A stretch of 64,000 bases of DNA. Source: an uncultured Trueperaceae bacterium. Lineage in GTDB: Bacteria > Deinococcota > Deinococci > Deinococcales > Trueperaceae. Position numbers and translations under genes: made by a program. Numbering within the stretch: the stretch's first letter is position 1; each line of letters starts with the position of its first letter. Below are positions 36,763 through 45,523 of the stretch, piece by piece. The stretch spans positions 1 to 64,000 of the forward strand of contig CALCHY010000374.1 of assembly GCA_937907415.1 (NCBI GenBank), in the 5' to 3' direction. The notes below the pieces were generated by a model. The model made no database searches, was not told the DNA's origin, and saw nothing but the letters and a program-made list of their open reading frames with translations.

Positions 36763-38514
36763 TTACTGGGCCTTGAAGAGGAGCGGCAGTTCCCACGCGC
36801 CGAGGAGCGGGTTGATCTCGCCCTCGTTGTGGTAGCCGCGGATGTTGCCTGCCCAGCTGTAGTGAGCCATCGGGCTGACGGCGTACAGGATGGGGATGAG
36901 GTCGGCTTCTACGGCCTGGATGTCGTAACCGATGTCGCGAGCGGCTTCGGTATCGAGCTCTTCACGGCCGACGTTGAACAGCTGAGACATGAGGGTCTCT
37001 TGCGTGGTCAAGCAGGCGTCGCTCGTGTTGTACATGTGGAGGTTGGTGGCGCAAGGTACGACGTTCACGCCGAACGGCCAGTCGCGCGATCCGCCGGTGA
37101 GGCCGATCAGGATGGCGTCGAACGGACGGTCTTCGCCTTCGGAGAGGAGCTGGTCGACGAGCAGGTTGAAGTCGATGGCCTGGACCTGGACGTCAACGCC
37201 GATCTCGCGGGCGCTGTCAGCGAAGAGCCCGGCGATCTGCTCGCGGGCCGTGTTGCCGGCGTTGGTCGCGAGGATGAAGGACGCCTTGTCGCCGGCGGCG
37301 TTCACGAGGATGCCGTCGGAGTTCTTGGTGTCGAAGCCGATGCCGGCCATGAGGGCGGCTGCTGCTTCTGGGTCGTAAGGGTACTTCTCGACGTCGTGGT
37401 TGACCCAGAAGTCGTTGATCGGGTAGACGTTCGTGTACATCGGGATGCCCGAGCCGTTGTAGACCAGGTCGATGATGGCGTCGCGGTCCATGACGTGCGC
37501 CATGGCGCGGCGGAAGTCGACGTTACGGAAGAGGGCCTGCTTGACGGGGTCGGAGGCCTTGTTCCAGTTCCAGACGATGAACTGGCTGCTGGCGACGGGG
37601 CTGACGGCCTCGAGGACGATAGCGCTGATGTCGCCGTTGTTGACGGCCTGGTTGATGACACCGATGTCGTCAAGGTTACGCGGGCTGAAGGAGTCGATCT
37701 CGCCGGCGAGGTAGAGGTTGAGCGCGGAGTCGAGGTCGCCCGCGACGGTCATGGAGTAGCCGTCTAGGTACGGAAGGGCGTTACCTTCTTCGTCGACGTT
37801 CCACTCACCGAAGAACGGGTTGCGCTCGAGAACGATGCGCTCGCCAGGCTGGAAGGAGGTCGGGACGAACGAGGTCGACCAGACGGTCTTGGTGACGTCA
37901 ACGTCGGTCCCCCAGAGGGCCTTGACGGCTTCGGCGCCGCCGCTGCGGTACGCCTCGCCGAAGATGGCGTCGGGCACCGGAATGACTGCGGCCACCGGGA
38001 AGGCGAGGCGGTCAGGGCGCGGGAAGTTGAAGCGCAGCCCGTTGTCGCCGACCTTCTCGACCGTGATGGCGTCGTCGCCCATGAACCAGCTGTCGTAGCC
38101 GTTGGAGCCGACATCCGGGTCGGTCTCGAGCACGTAGCGGAGGTAGTAGTCCTGGGCGGTGATGGGGCTACCGTCTGACCACTTCATGCCGTCGCGCACG
38201 ACCATGTCGACCTGGGTGCCGTCTTCGTTGACCGTGTAGGACGCTGCCCCGTAAGGGAGCCAGGCGTCGGAGTCTGGGCCGCGGACGATCAGGGCGGCGC
38301 CGGTGTTGAAGAGGTAGTCGGAGAGGGCCTGCGACTCAGCGGAGGTCACGGGGTTGAACGTGCGCGGGTCGCCGATGAGGGCGATGCGCAGCGTGCCGCC
38401 GTACGCGGCCTCACCTGGGGTGGCGTTGCTCCAGGCGCTCGGCCATACGAAGGGCTGGGCGAAGGCGAAGGACGCCACCGCCAGCAGGCTTAGACCGATT
38501 AGCAACTTCTTCAT
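36763..38514 (-). CDS. Extracellular solute-binding protein, family 5 (peptide importer)
   Basis: Periplasmic or membrane-tethered receptor that delivers peptides to the DppBCDF importer. 583 residues with an Sec signal peptide MKKLLIGLSLLAVASFAFA cut before Gln20, no lipobox Cys at that site, and the SBP5 features GGTLRIALIGDPRTFNPVTSAE, DGMKWSDGSPITAQDYYLRYV, FNFPRPDRLAFP, DGYSMTVAGDLDSALNLYLAGEID and the C-terminal ANIRGYHNEGEI. Conserved size and order. The ribosome site GGAGGAG is 6-10 nt before the ATG. It is transcribed from a promoter at 38722-38751 and separated from dppB by a hairpin. Confidence 0.95.
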   Translation of the reverse strand: MKKLLIGLSLLAVASFAFAQPFVWPSAWSNATPGEAAYGGTLRIALIGDPRTFNPVTSAESQALSDYLFNTGAALIVRGPDSDAWLPYGAASYTVNEDGTQVDMVVRDGMKWSDGSPITAQDYYLRYVLETDPDVGSNGYDSWFMGDDAITVEKVGDNGLRFNFPRPDRLAFPVAAVIPVPDAIFGEAYRSGGAEAVKALWGTDVDVTKTVWSTSFVPTSFQPGERIVLERNPFFGEWNVDEEGNALPYLDGYSMTVAGDLDSALNLYLAGEIDSFSPRNLDDIGVINQAVNNGDISAIVLEAVSPVASSQFIVWNWNKASDPVKQALFRNVDFRRAMAHVMDRDAIIDLVYNGSGIPMYTNVYPINDFWVNHDVEKYPYDPEAAAALMAGIGFDTKNSDGILVNAAGDKASFILATNAGNTAREQIAGLFADSAREIGVDVQVQAIDFNLLVDQLLSEGEDRPFDAILIGLTGGSRDWPFGVNVVPCATNLHMYNTSDACLTTQETLMSQLFNVGREELDTEAARDIGYDIQAVEADLIPILYAVSPMAHYSWAGNIRGYHNEGEINPLLGAWELPLLFKAQ

Positions 38515-38721
38515 ATATCTCCTCCATTAGAGGTAACTGTTGGCGTGGGCGTGAGCCGTTGCCGACCCCTACCTTCACGCTGTGGTTGACGCCTGCCTAC
38601 GGTAACCTCACATCGCGAAACCTGCAAGACCGCTGAGACTGAACAGCAGCTGCCGCGTTGCGCGGAGGAGCCCGGCGGCCGGAGCGCCGGGTGGGCTATG
38701 TACATTTACCCACTTGGGTCG
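38515..38721 (-). other. Leader of the peptide ABC operon, no gene found
   Basis: Between the SBP start and its promoter lies about 200 nt of untranslated leader on the minus strand. A GC-rich segment (38650-38690) could fold, but I find no riboswitch-like pattern. No credible ORF on either strand; the only long frame is a chance shadow. Confidence 0.4.
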
Positions 38722-38751
38722 AATCTATCACCACGGTTCTTAGGGCGTCAA
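38722..38751 (-). promoter_or_regulatory. Candidate promoter for the peptide ABC transporter operon
   Basis: On the minus strand TTGACG (plus-strand 38746-38751) and TAGATT (38722-38727) are separated by 18 nt, close to the sigma70 consensus TTGACA/TATAAT with 17 nt. It lies about 205 nt upstream of the SBP start and immediately after the secG terminator, the expected place. Confidence 0.5.
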
Positions 38752-38822
38752 CGCGACGAGTACCGCGCATCTGCGCCCCAAGGTGGACCTGGTCGCTAAT
38801 AGATCATGACGCGTGAGACGGC

Positions 38823-38870
38823 AAAAAAGTGCGGGGCGGCGTTCCAACTGCCGTTGGAAAGGCGCCCCGC
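38823..38870 (-). terminator. Rho-independent terminator of secG
   Basis: On the minus strand GCGGGGCGCC and GCGCCCCGC-type arms (38831-38841 and 38860-38870) plus inner pairing TTCCAA/TTGGAA form a long hairpin, followed directly by a run of six T (plus-strand A-run 38823-38828). It lies 55 nt after the secG stop and before the peptide ABC promoter. Confidence 0.8.
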
Positions 38871-38925
38871 TTGAGTTAACCGAAGTTTTACCGTCACCTG
38901 CGCAGAGGCAGGGCGAACGACTAAC

Positions 38926-39156
38926 TCAGCGCGGGATCAGGCCGAGCAGGAGGGCGAGAACCGCCCACGCCACGGAAAGGTAGATCGTCGAGCGGTGCAG
39001 ACCGCCCGCCGTGCCGCCCAGGCTGGCGCCGAAGTCGCCGCCCCCGCCGCCGCCAAGCGCGTCACCAAGACCAGACTGCTTCGGTTCCTGCATGAGTATC
39101 GCGACCGTGAGTATCACGGACACGATCAAGAAGATTATGAACGCTATCCAGAACAT
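38926..39156 (-). CDS. secG: Preprotein translocase subunit SecG
   Basis: 76-residue accessory subunit of the SecYEG channel. N-terminal TM MFWIAFIIFLIVSVILTVAILMQ, the conserved EPKQSGLGDALGGGGGGDFGASLGG loop with the S-G-L/M motif and Gly-rich stretch, and a second TM ending VLALLLGLIPR. Size and arrangement are canonical. ATG 39156 is the start; a longer frame upstream runs through the tRNA gene and is artefactual. tRNA-Leu lies 53 nt upstream on the same strand, so both may share a transcript, ending at the terminator at 38823-38870. Confidence 0.95.
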   Translation of the reverse strand: MFWIAFIIFLIVSVILTVAILMQEPKQSGLGDALGGGGGGDFGASLGGTAGGLHRSTIYLSVAWAVLALLLGLIPR

Positions 39157-39209
39157 CCTGCCTCCACGAGCCGTCCGCGGCGTGCCTGTCGGCCGGTCGC
39201 GTACTTGAT

Positions 39210-39293
39210 TGGTGCCGAGAGCGGGACTCGAACCCGCACAGGTCGCCCCGGTTGATTTTGAGTCAACTGCGTCTACCGTTCCGCCATCTCGGC
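39210..39293 (-). tRNA. tRNA-Leu, anticodon CAA (encodes 3' CCA)
   Basis: On the minus strand an 84-nt gene starts GCCGAGATGGCGGAACGG, a standard tRNA-Leu 5' end. The acceptor stem GCCGAGA pairs with TCTCGGC, followed by ACCA, so CCA is encoded. The anticodon arm is GTTGA-CTCAAAA-TCAAC, with CAA at positions 34-36, reading UUG. The T arm is GCGGG-TTCGAGT-CCCGC. A long variable region of about 13 nt fits the class II structure of tRNA-Leu. Confidence 0.95.
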
Positions 39294-39408
39294 CCGTCAC
39301 TGCCGCTGAATGCGACACACGGACGGTTGAGAATACTACCAACTCCAGCGTGCCGTGAGCAAGTTGCTTAGCGCTCTGAGGTCAGTCGGGGCGCCCCCAG
39401 GCGCGTGG

Positions 39409-39414
39409 TACCGT
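39409..39414 (+). promoter_or_regulatory. -10-like box TACCGT before purQ
   Basis: GTGGTACCGT ends 9 nt before the purQ ATG with no Shine-Dalgarno sequence between, as at the GT4 and GH13 genes. Suggests a near-leaderless purQLF transcript. Confidence 0.35.
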
Positions 39415-39423
39415 AGCGCTCGT

Positions 39424-40119
39424 ATGCGCGTGGCCATAGTGACGTTCCCCGGCAGCAATTGCGTCGAGGACGCATCATACGCCCTCGGCGCCGTGCTTGG
39501 CGCCAGCACGTGGAACGTCTGGCACACGGCAGATACGCTCTCCAACTCAGGTAGTGCGCCAGAGGCGGTCGTCATACCGGGCGGCTTCAGTTATGGCGAT
39601 TACCTGCGCTGCGGCGCGCTGGCGGCACACAGCCCCGTCATGAAGGCCGTGCGGTCGTTCGCGGCAGCTGGTGGGCCGGTACTTGGCATCTGCAACGGCT
39701 TCCAAGTGCTGACCGAAGCCGGCTTGCTGCCAGGTCAACTCGCGCGCAACGCGGAGCTGCGCTTCATGTGTCGCGACGTTCACTTGCGCGTGGAGCGCAC
39801 CGACTTGCCGTTCACGCGCCGCGCAAGCAGCGGTCAACTCCTGCGCTTGCCCGTTGCCCACGCAGATGGGCGCTACTACGCTGACGACGCCGTCCTCGAG
39901 CGCCTCGAGGGCGAGGGGCAAGTGGCATTGCGTTACGTCAGTGCCAGCGGCGCGCAAGTAGTGGACGCCAACCCCAACGGCAGCCGCAACGCCATCGCTG
40001 GCGTTACGAACGCCGCGGGCAACGTGCTCGGCATGATGCCTCACCCGGAACGCGCCGTCGAGGAGCTGCTTGGCGGGGAAGACGGCCGGGTCATCCTGGA
40101 ATCGCTCCTAAGCAGTTGA
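39424..40119 (+). CDS. purQ: Phosphoribosylformylglycinamidine synthase subunit PurQ
   Basis: Glutaminase subunit that supplies ammonia to PurL in step 4 of purine synthesis. 231 residues: MRVAIVTFPGSNCVEDA (family opening), PGGFSYGDYLRCGALA, the nucleophile in GICNGFQVLTEAGLLPG, and the His-Glu of the triad in MMPHPERAVEELLG. All triad residues are present. ATG 39424 gives the canonical N-terminus. It is followed by purL (33 nt) and purF, so the three form an operon. No purS gene (80 residues) lies in the window although the small PurL used here needs one. Confidence 0.97.
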   Translation: MRVAIVTFPGSNCVEDASYALGAVLGASTWNVWHTADTLSNSGSAPEAVVIPGGFSYGDYLRCGALAAHSPVMKAVRSFAAAGGPVLGICNGFQVLTEAGLLPGQLARNAELRFMCRDVHLRVERTDLPFTRRASSGQLLRLPVAHADGRYYADDAVLERLEGEGQVALRYVSASGAQVVDANPNGSRNAIAGVTNAAGNVLGMMPHPERAVEELLGGEDGRVILESLLSS

Positions 40120-40152
40120 CGCCGAACTGCGTGCTTGTCGAAAGGAACCCTC

Positions 40153-42384
40153 ATGGCAGAAGACCTTAGGTCTGCCGCCGCTACTTTCGGGCTGACTCCT
40201 GAGGAGTTCGACGGGGTCGTCGCGGCGCTCGGGCGCCAACCCAACCACCTCGAGGCGGCCATGTTCGGCGCCTTATGGAGCGAGCATTGCGGCTACAAGA
40301 ACTCGAAGCCGCTTCTGCGCCGCCTCCCAACCAGCGGTCCGCAGGTGTTGCAGGGCCCCGGTGAGAACGCCGGGGTCGTCGACATCGGTGAGGGTTGGGC
40401 GGTGGCCTTCAAGATGGAGAGTCATAACCACCCAAGCGCCGTCGAGCCCGTGCAGGGCGCGGCGACGGGCGTTGGCGGCATCCTGCGCGACATCTTCGCG
40501 ATGGGCGCGCGGCCGTTCGCGACGCTGAACGCGCTGAGGTTCGGGGAGTTCAGCGAGGCAAGGAACCGCTACCTGCTCACCGGTGTCGTGCAGGGGATCG
40601 CGCTGTACGGCAACGCCATCGGCGTGCCGACGGTCGGCGGCGAGATCGAATCCAACCCGTGTTACACGGAGAACCCGCTCGTCAACGTCATGGCTCTTGG
40701 CCTGTTGCGCCACGAAGAATTGCAGAAGGGCACCGTCGGCGCCGTGGGTAACAGGCTCTTGTACGTCGGTTCACGGACTGGCCGCGACGGGCTTGGCGGT
40801 GCGGTGTTCGCCTCCGCCGACCTGTCAGGCGCCTCGAGCGCCGACCGGCCGGCTGTGCAAGTTGGCGACCCGTTCATGGAGAAGCTGCTGCTCGAGGCCT
40901 GCCTCGAGGCGTACTCAGCTGGCTTGGTCGCAGGCGTGCAGGACATGGGGGCCGCGGGCATCACCAGTTCCGTCGGTGAGATGGCGCACCGTGCCGGACT
41001 AGGGGTAGACGTGCACGTCGACCTAGTGCCGACCCGCGAGACCAGCATGACGCCCCTGGAGATCATGCTGTCTGAGTCGCAAGAGCGCATGGTGCTGACC
41101 GCCGTGCCCGGCAAGGAGGAGGAGTTGCTCGCCCTCCTCGCACGGTGGGAACTCGAAGCGGTCGAGATCGGCGAGGTCACAGACGGCGGCCGCTTCCGCG
41201 TGGTGGAGAACGGTGTCGTGGTGGCAGACATGCCGGTTCGTGCCCTCAACGAGCCGCCCGAGTACGTGCGTGACGGCGTAGAGGATGACCGCGTGCGCGC
41301 CGCCCGTGAAGCCGACCTGAGTGGTCTGCCCGTGCCAGCTGATCCGACCGGCGTCCTCGAGCGCCTCCTCGCGAGCCCGACCATCGCCTCGAAGCGCTCA
41401 GTCTTCGAGCAGTTCGACCAACAAGTCATGACCAACACGGTCGTCGGGCCGGGTGCAGCCGACGCCGCCGTGCTGCGCGTCAAGGGCAGCCGACTCGGTG
41501 TGGCGGCAACTGTCGACTGCAACTCGCGTTACGTCTACCTGGACCCAGAACTTGGCGCCATGCACGCGGTGGCGGAGGCCGCGCGCAACCTCAGCTGCGT
41601 CGGCGCGCTCCCGCTGGCCGTCACCGACAACCTGAACTTCGGCAACCCGACCGACCAAGGCGTCTACTACCAGCTCGAGCGCGCCGTAGCCGGCCTCACC
41701 ACGGCCTGCTTGGCGCTTGACACCCCGGTGATCGGCGGCAACGTCAGCCTCTATAACGAGTACTCGACGCCAGAGGGCCGGCAGGGCATCCACCCGACGC
41801 CAACGGTTGGCATGGTCGGGGTGCTTGCCGACGTGAGCAGCCATGCCGGTAGTGCGTTGAAGCGCGCAGGGGACGCCATCGTGCTCATCGGCAACCCGGT
41901 CGGGAGTCTCGGCGCTAGCGAGTACCTCTACCGCCTGCACGGCCTCGAGGCGGGTTCACCGCCCGCGCTCGACCTCGTGACGGAGGCGAAGGTTCAAGCA
42001 GTCGTGCGCGGCCTGATCGCGGACGGCCTCTGCGACACGGCGCACGACACAAGCCACGGCGGCCTCGCCGTCGCGCTGGCCGAACTATGCCTCGGCGCGG
42101 AAGGTGCGGCTATCGGCCTCAAGGTCGACGTCGGTGATGGCGGCGGTGCACGCATCGACGAACTCCTCTTCGGCGAGGCGGCAGCGCGCGTGCTGCTCGC
42201 GCTGCGCCAGGAGCATGTCGAAGAGGCGCTGGCGCGCTGCGCGGCGGTGGGAGTGGAAGCGCAGGTGATCGGCGTTTCGGAGGGGTCGACGTTCGTCCTG
42301 CGCGGCGCGGGCGCGAACATCGAGATCGCTTTGCCCGAACTGGCGGCGCCGTACTTCGCCACCTACCCAGAGGCGTTACGCTGA
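40153..42384 (+). CDS. purL: Phosphoribosylformylglycinamidine synthase subunit PurL (small type)
   Basis: Synthetase subunit of FGAM synthase. The 743 residues are typical of the small PurL used with PurS and PurQ; the large E. coli type has about 1300. Visible signatures: MFGALWSEHCGYKNSKPLL, FKMESHNHPSAVEPVQGAATGVGGILRDIFAMGARP, SCVGALPLAVTDNLNFGNP, and GNVSLYNEYS followed by PTPTVGMVGVL. Each has the catalytic His/Asn or ATP-contact residues expected. Start at ATG 40153 with AAAGGAA about 10 nt upstream. It is 33 nt after purQ and 5 nt before purF. Confidence 0.98.
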   Translation: MAEDLRSAAATFGLTPEEFDGVVAALGRQPNHLEAAMFGALWSEHCGYKNSKPLLRRLPTSGPQVLQGPGENAGVVDIGEGWAVAFKMESHNHPSAVEPVQGAATGVGGILRDIFAMGARPFATLNALRFGEFSEARNRYLLTGVVQGIALYGNAIGVPTVGGEIESNPCYTENPLVNVMALGLLRHEELQKGTVGAVGNRLLYVGSRTGRDGLGGAVFASADLSGASSADRPAVQVGDPFMEKLLLEACLEAYSAGLVAGVQDMGAAGITSSVGEMAHRAGLGVDVHVDLVPTRETSMTPLEIMLSESQERMVLTAVPGKEEELLALLARWELEAVEIGEVTDGGRFRVVENGVVVADMPVRALNEPPEYVRDGVEDDRVRAAREADLSGLPVPADPTGVLERLLASPTIASKRSVFEQFDQQVMTNTVVGPGAADAAVLRVKGSRLGVAATVDCNSRYVYLDPELGAMHAVAEAARNLSCVGALPLAVTDNLNFGNPTDQGVYYQLERAVAGLTTACLALDTPVIGGNVSLYNEYSTPEGRQGIHPTPTVGMVGVLADVSSHAGSALKRAGDAIVLIGNPVGSLGASEYLYRLHGLEAGSPPALDLVTEAKVQAVVRGLIADGLCDTAHDTSHGGLAVALAELCLGAEGAAIGLKVDVGDGGGARIDELLFGEAAARVLLALRQEHVEEALARCAAVGVEAQVIGVSEGSTFVLRGAGANIEIALPELAAPYFATYPEALR

Positions 42385-42389
42385 CCTCC

Positions 42390-43832
42390 ATGACTGAACC
42401 CCTGCGGGAGCGGTTGGAGCTGGACAAACCGCGCGAGGAGTGCGGCGTTTTCGGCGTGCGACTCCCCCAGCCAGGCGACGTGGCCGGGTTGTGTCACCTC
42501 GGCATCTTCTCGTTACAGCACCGCGGCCAGGAGTCGTGCGGCATCTGCGTTACGGGCGGCGGTCAGGTGAGGCTCGAGAAGGACATGGGCTTGGTCGCGG
42601 AGGTCTTCACCGAGGAGCGGCTGGCTAAGCTGCGCTTCGCAGGGGCCAGCCAGGGCGTGGCGCACACGCGCTACTCCGTGACCGGCTCGAGCCTGCCGTT
42701 CAACGCCCAGCCCCTGACGGTGCGCTCCAACAAGGGGCACCTGGCGCTCGTGCACAACGGCAACTTCACGAACGCGCGCGAGATCCGTGACGCCCTGTTA
42801 GCTGGCGGCGCCGTCTTCCAGACGAGCAACGACAGCGAAGTCATGCTCAACCTCATCGCGCGGTACAGCGACCTCGACCTCGTCGAGGCTACCGCGCAGG
42901 CCATGCGCGACCTGGAGGGCGGTTTCGCCGTCGTGCTGATGGACGCCGGCCGCCTCATCGGCCTGCGTGACGGCCACGGCGTTAGGCCGCTCGTCATCGG
43001 CGAGCTGGCCGGCGGGTACGTGTTCGCCTCTGAGCCCGCGGCCCTCGCCGTCGTCGGCGCCACGTTCCTGCGTGACGTGCGCCCTGGCGAGCTGGTGGTG
43101 GCAGACGCGCACGGTCTCGCGAGCAGGCAGGTCCTGACTCCAGCGCCTACTCCGTGCGCGTTCGAGTGGATCTACTTCGCGAGGGGAGACGCGCGGCTCG
43201 ACGGCGTCGACGTGCATGCCGCCCGCGTGCGCATGGGCATGGAGCTAGCGAAGGAGGCGCCGGTCGAGGCCGACGTCGTAGTCGGGGTCCCTGAATCAGG
43301 GCTGGCCGCCAGCGTCGGCTTCGCGCGCGCAAGTGGCGTGGCGTACGACCTCGGACTCTATAAGTCGCCTTACGCGGGCCGCTCGTTCATCAGCCCAACC
43401 CAACAGATGCGTGAGCAGAAGGTCAAACTCAAACTGCGCGCCACGGGCGCCGTAGCTGGCAAGCGCGTGGTGCTGGTGGACGACTCGATCGTGCGCGGCA
43501 CCACCTCTGGCCGCATCGTTCAGCTCCTGCGAGAAGCTGGAGCTACCGAAGTGCACTTCCGCGTCTCGAGCCCTCCCATCAAGTTCCCCTGCCACTACGG
43601 CATCGACACGGCCGCCCGCAAGGAGTTGGCTGCTGCTACCTTGACGATCGAGGAGATCAGGGAACGCATCGGCGCAGACAGCCTTCACTTCCTCACGGAG
43701 GACGGGCTGCGGCGCGCGTTGACGTTGCCCGGCGTGTGCCTCGCATGCTTCAACGGCAACTACCCTGCCGGAGAGCCGAGTGAACTAGCGCGGCGCGAGG
43801 GCCTCGGGCGAGAGGTCTGGGGTCCCGCCTAA
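42390..43832 (+). CDS. purF: Amidophosphoribosyltransferase PurF
   Basis: First committed enzyme of purine synthesis: uses glutamine and PRPP to make phosphoribosylamine. 480 residues. Cys18 in EECGVFG follows a 17-residue leader, matching the self-cleaved propeptide form. The N-terminal glutaminase has LQHRGQESCGI, and the C-terminal PRTase has VLVDDSIVRGTTSGRI and the Fe-S/Cys region GVCLACFNG. This is the Bacillus-type, probably with a [4Fe-4S] cluster (several Cys near the C-terminus). Ends 4 nt into the convergent wecG-like gene. Confidence 0.97.
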   Translation: MTEPLRERLELDKPREECGVFGVRLPQPGDVAGLCHLGIFSLQHRGQESCGICVTGGGQVRLEKDMGLVAEVFTEERLAKLRFAGASQGVAHTRYSVTGSSLPFNAQPLTVRSNKGHLALVHNGNFTNAREIRDALLAGGAVFQTSNDSEVMLNLIARYSDLDLVEATAQAMRDLEGGFAVVLMDAGRLIGLRDGHGVRPLVIGELAGGYVFASEPAALAVVGATFLRDVRPGELVVADAHGLASRQVLTPAPTPCAFEWIYFARGDARLDGVDVHAARVRMGMELAKEAPVEADVVVGVPESGLAASVGFARASGVAYDLGLYKSPYAGRSFISPTQQMREQKVKLKLRATGAVAGKRVVLVDDSIVRGTTSGRIVQLLREAGATEVHFRVSSPPIKFPCHYGIDTAARKELAAATLTIEEIRERIGADSLHFLTEDGLRRALTLPGVCLACFNGNYPAGEPSELARREGLGREVWGPA

Positions 43833-44584
43833 CCAGCGCGGTGGCCGTGGCGGCCACCGCGGGTCAGAACCAACCAGGCGAACTCCATGAGTCGCGGCAC
43901 GCGCTTCCACCGCTTGCGGTCAAGTGCAACGCGGAATAGCCATTCGACACCCAACTTGGTGGTCCAGGCCGGCATGCGCTTCACTTCGCCGGCCAGCACG
44001 TCCAGCGTGCCGCCTACGCCGATCATCACGCGAGCGCCAAGCGCTTCCGCGTGGCTGTGCAAGAAGAGCTCCTGCCCTTCACCTAGACCAGCGAGCAGGA
44101 GGTCGGGCGCGGCTAGGCGCACGTCCTGACACACGGCCGCTGCGTCGTTGGCGCGGTCGAAGTAACCGTGGTGCTGACCGGCGACCTTGACGCCGTAGCG
44201 GCTGCTTGCCTCCGCGGCCGCCCGCTCGGCCACCCCCGGTTTGGCGCCGAGGAAGTAGACGCGCAGGGTTCCCGCGCCCTGGCGCATGACCTCGCTTGCA
44301 AGGTCGACGCCTGGAACGCGGCCAGGCAGTCGCGTGCCAGCGCGCCGTGCGGCGAGCGCCACGCCGACCCCGTCCGCCACGCTCAAGTCCGCTGCGCGCA
44401 ACGCCGCGGCCAGGGCCGGTTGGTCGCGGCCTTGAACGACGATCTCCGGGTTGAGGGTAACCACTAGCTTTGGCTGCTGCGCCGCGCGCGCTTCGTTGAG
44501 CACCCAGGCCGCTGCGCTAGGCAGGTCGATGACGTCGAGCGGGAAGCCAAGGACGTCTATTCGCGGCGGGCCGCCGTCGGTCAA
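43829..44584 (-). CDS. WecG/TagA/CpsF family glycosyltransferase
   Basis: 251 residues, GT26 family, transferring N-acetylmannosamine(-uronate) or similar to a lipid-linked sugar in wall or surface polymer synthesis. Signatures: VDVIDLPSAAAWVL-type start region, LVVTLNPEIVVQGRD, AADLSVADGVGVALAARRAG with the catalytic Asp, LRVYFLGAKPGVAERAA, LLLAGLGEGQELFLH, and GVGGTLDVLAGEVKRMPAWTTKLGVEWLFR, the hallmark C-terminal block. The TTG start shares TTGA with the stop of comB, so the two are coupled. Acceptor and donor are unknown. Confidence 0.88.
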   Translation of the reverse strand: MTDGGPPRIDVLGFPLDVIDLPSAAAWVLNEARAAQQPKLVVTLNPEIVVQGRDQPALAAALRAADLSVADGVGVALAARRAGTRLPGRVPGVDLASEVMRQGAGTLRVYFLGAKPGVAERAAAEASSRYGVKVAGQHHGYFDRANDAAAVCQDVRLAAPDLLLAGLGEGQELFLHSHAEALGARVMIGVGGTLDVLAGEVKRMPAWTTKLGVEWLFRVALDRKRWKRVPRLMEFAWLVLTRGGRHGHRAG

Positions 44585-45300
44585 GAGGCCACGAAGCGGT
44601 AGAGATTGCCGTGCTCGCCAGCCTCGACCGCCACGAGCCGCGGAACGACCTCGCTGGCGGAGACGCGCGCCGCGAGGCCGATGTCTTGCTCGAGGCCGAT
44701 CGAGCGCAGGTACTGACCAGCTGTCGAGCGCCACAACACATCGACCGGTTCTGGGAAGGCGCGCAAGATGGTCGTCGCCATGCGCGTCGCGCCTTGCACT
44801 CTCAAGTCCTGATGGTAGTTCTTCACGAGACCGGCGATGACGGCGGCCGCCAAGGTGTCGTCGAGGTCCGGTTCGCCAGAGAAGCCGGAGCACACGAGGT
44901 CGATGCGGCCACTCGCGAGTTCCGCCGCCAACCGCGCCACGGCGCCAGCGTTGTAGAGCGAACCGAGGAGCACATGGCGTGCCCCACCCAACTGCTCGAG
45001 CCAGCGCGGGGCGTTCTCAGACACCATCACGACTTCGCGCCCTTGAAGGCCGACACGTGCGAGGTTCGCCGGTGAGTTGCCGTGATTGAAGCCCTCAGGC
45101 GGCACTCCCTGACGCTCGCCAACAAGGGTCTTGCCTGACCCGGAGGCGGCACGGGCGCGGCGCATGGAGGTCGTCAAGGACAAGCTCACGGCGCCCTGGT
45201 CGAAGAGGATGGGCGCGACGGTGCAGGTGCGCAGCACGTCGATGAGTACAACCACGTCGCTATAAGGTCCGCTCGGGACGAGATCGGTATTGATAAGCAT
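44581..45300 (-). CDS. comB: 2-phosphosulfolactate phosphatase (ComB) family protein
   Basis: ComB removes phosphate from 2-phosphosulfolactate in coenzyme M synthesis in archaea; many bacteria carry homologs with unproven roles (sulfolactate metabolism). The 239-residue sequence has the family's VVVLIDVLRTCTVAPILFDQGA, GERQGVPPEGFNHGNSPAN, LGSLYNAGAVA, and VCSGFSGEPDLDDTLAAAVI. I use ATG 45300, which gives MLINTDLVPSG; the longer frame to 45348 lacks support. Coupled to the wecG-like gene downstream. Coenzyme M genes are otherwise absent, so a different substrate is plausible. Confidence 0.8.
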   Translation of the reverse strand: MLINTDLVPSGPYSDVVVLIDVLRTCTVAPILFDQGAVSLSLTTSMRRARAASGSGKTLVGERQGVPPEGFNHGNSPANLARVGLQGREVVMVSENAPRWLEQLGGARHVLLGSLYNAGAVARLAAELASGRIDLVCSGFSGEPDLDDTLAAAVIAGLVKNYHQDLRVQGATRMATTILRAFPEPVDVLWRSTAGQYLRSIGLEQDIGLAARVSASEVVPRLVAVEAGEHGNLYRFVAS

Positions 45301-45512
45301 GATGTCGATTCGATCGCTGCCAAGGACCGCTACGTGTTCGAGGTCCAAGGAGGCTCGGCTAGCGCGCTGTGGCTACCAAGCTGTGCTGCGAGGCGCGAGC
45401 GGCCCCCCTTCTTAGTGGTGGCCAACGACTCCACCTTAGCGGCGCGAGTCTACCACGAACCTAGCGCGCTCCCGCAGTCGCCCGGGCCATGACGGCAGCA
45501 CCTCACGCCAGA

Positions 45513-45518
45513 TAAGCT
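45513..45518 (+). promoter_or_regulatory. -10 box TAAGCT directly before bshC
   Basis: TAAGCT ends 5 nt before GTG 45524 and no ribosome-binding sequence fits, so the bshC transcript is probably leaderless. Confidence 0.4.
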
Positions 45519-45523
45519 GCCCT

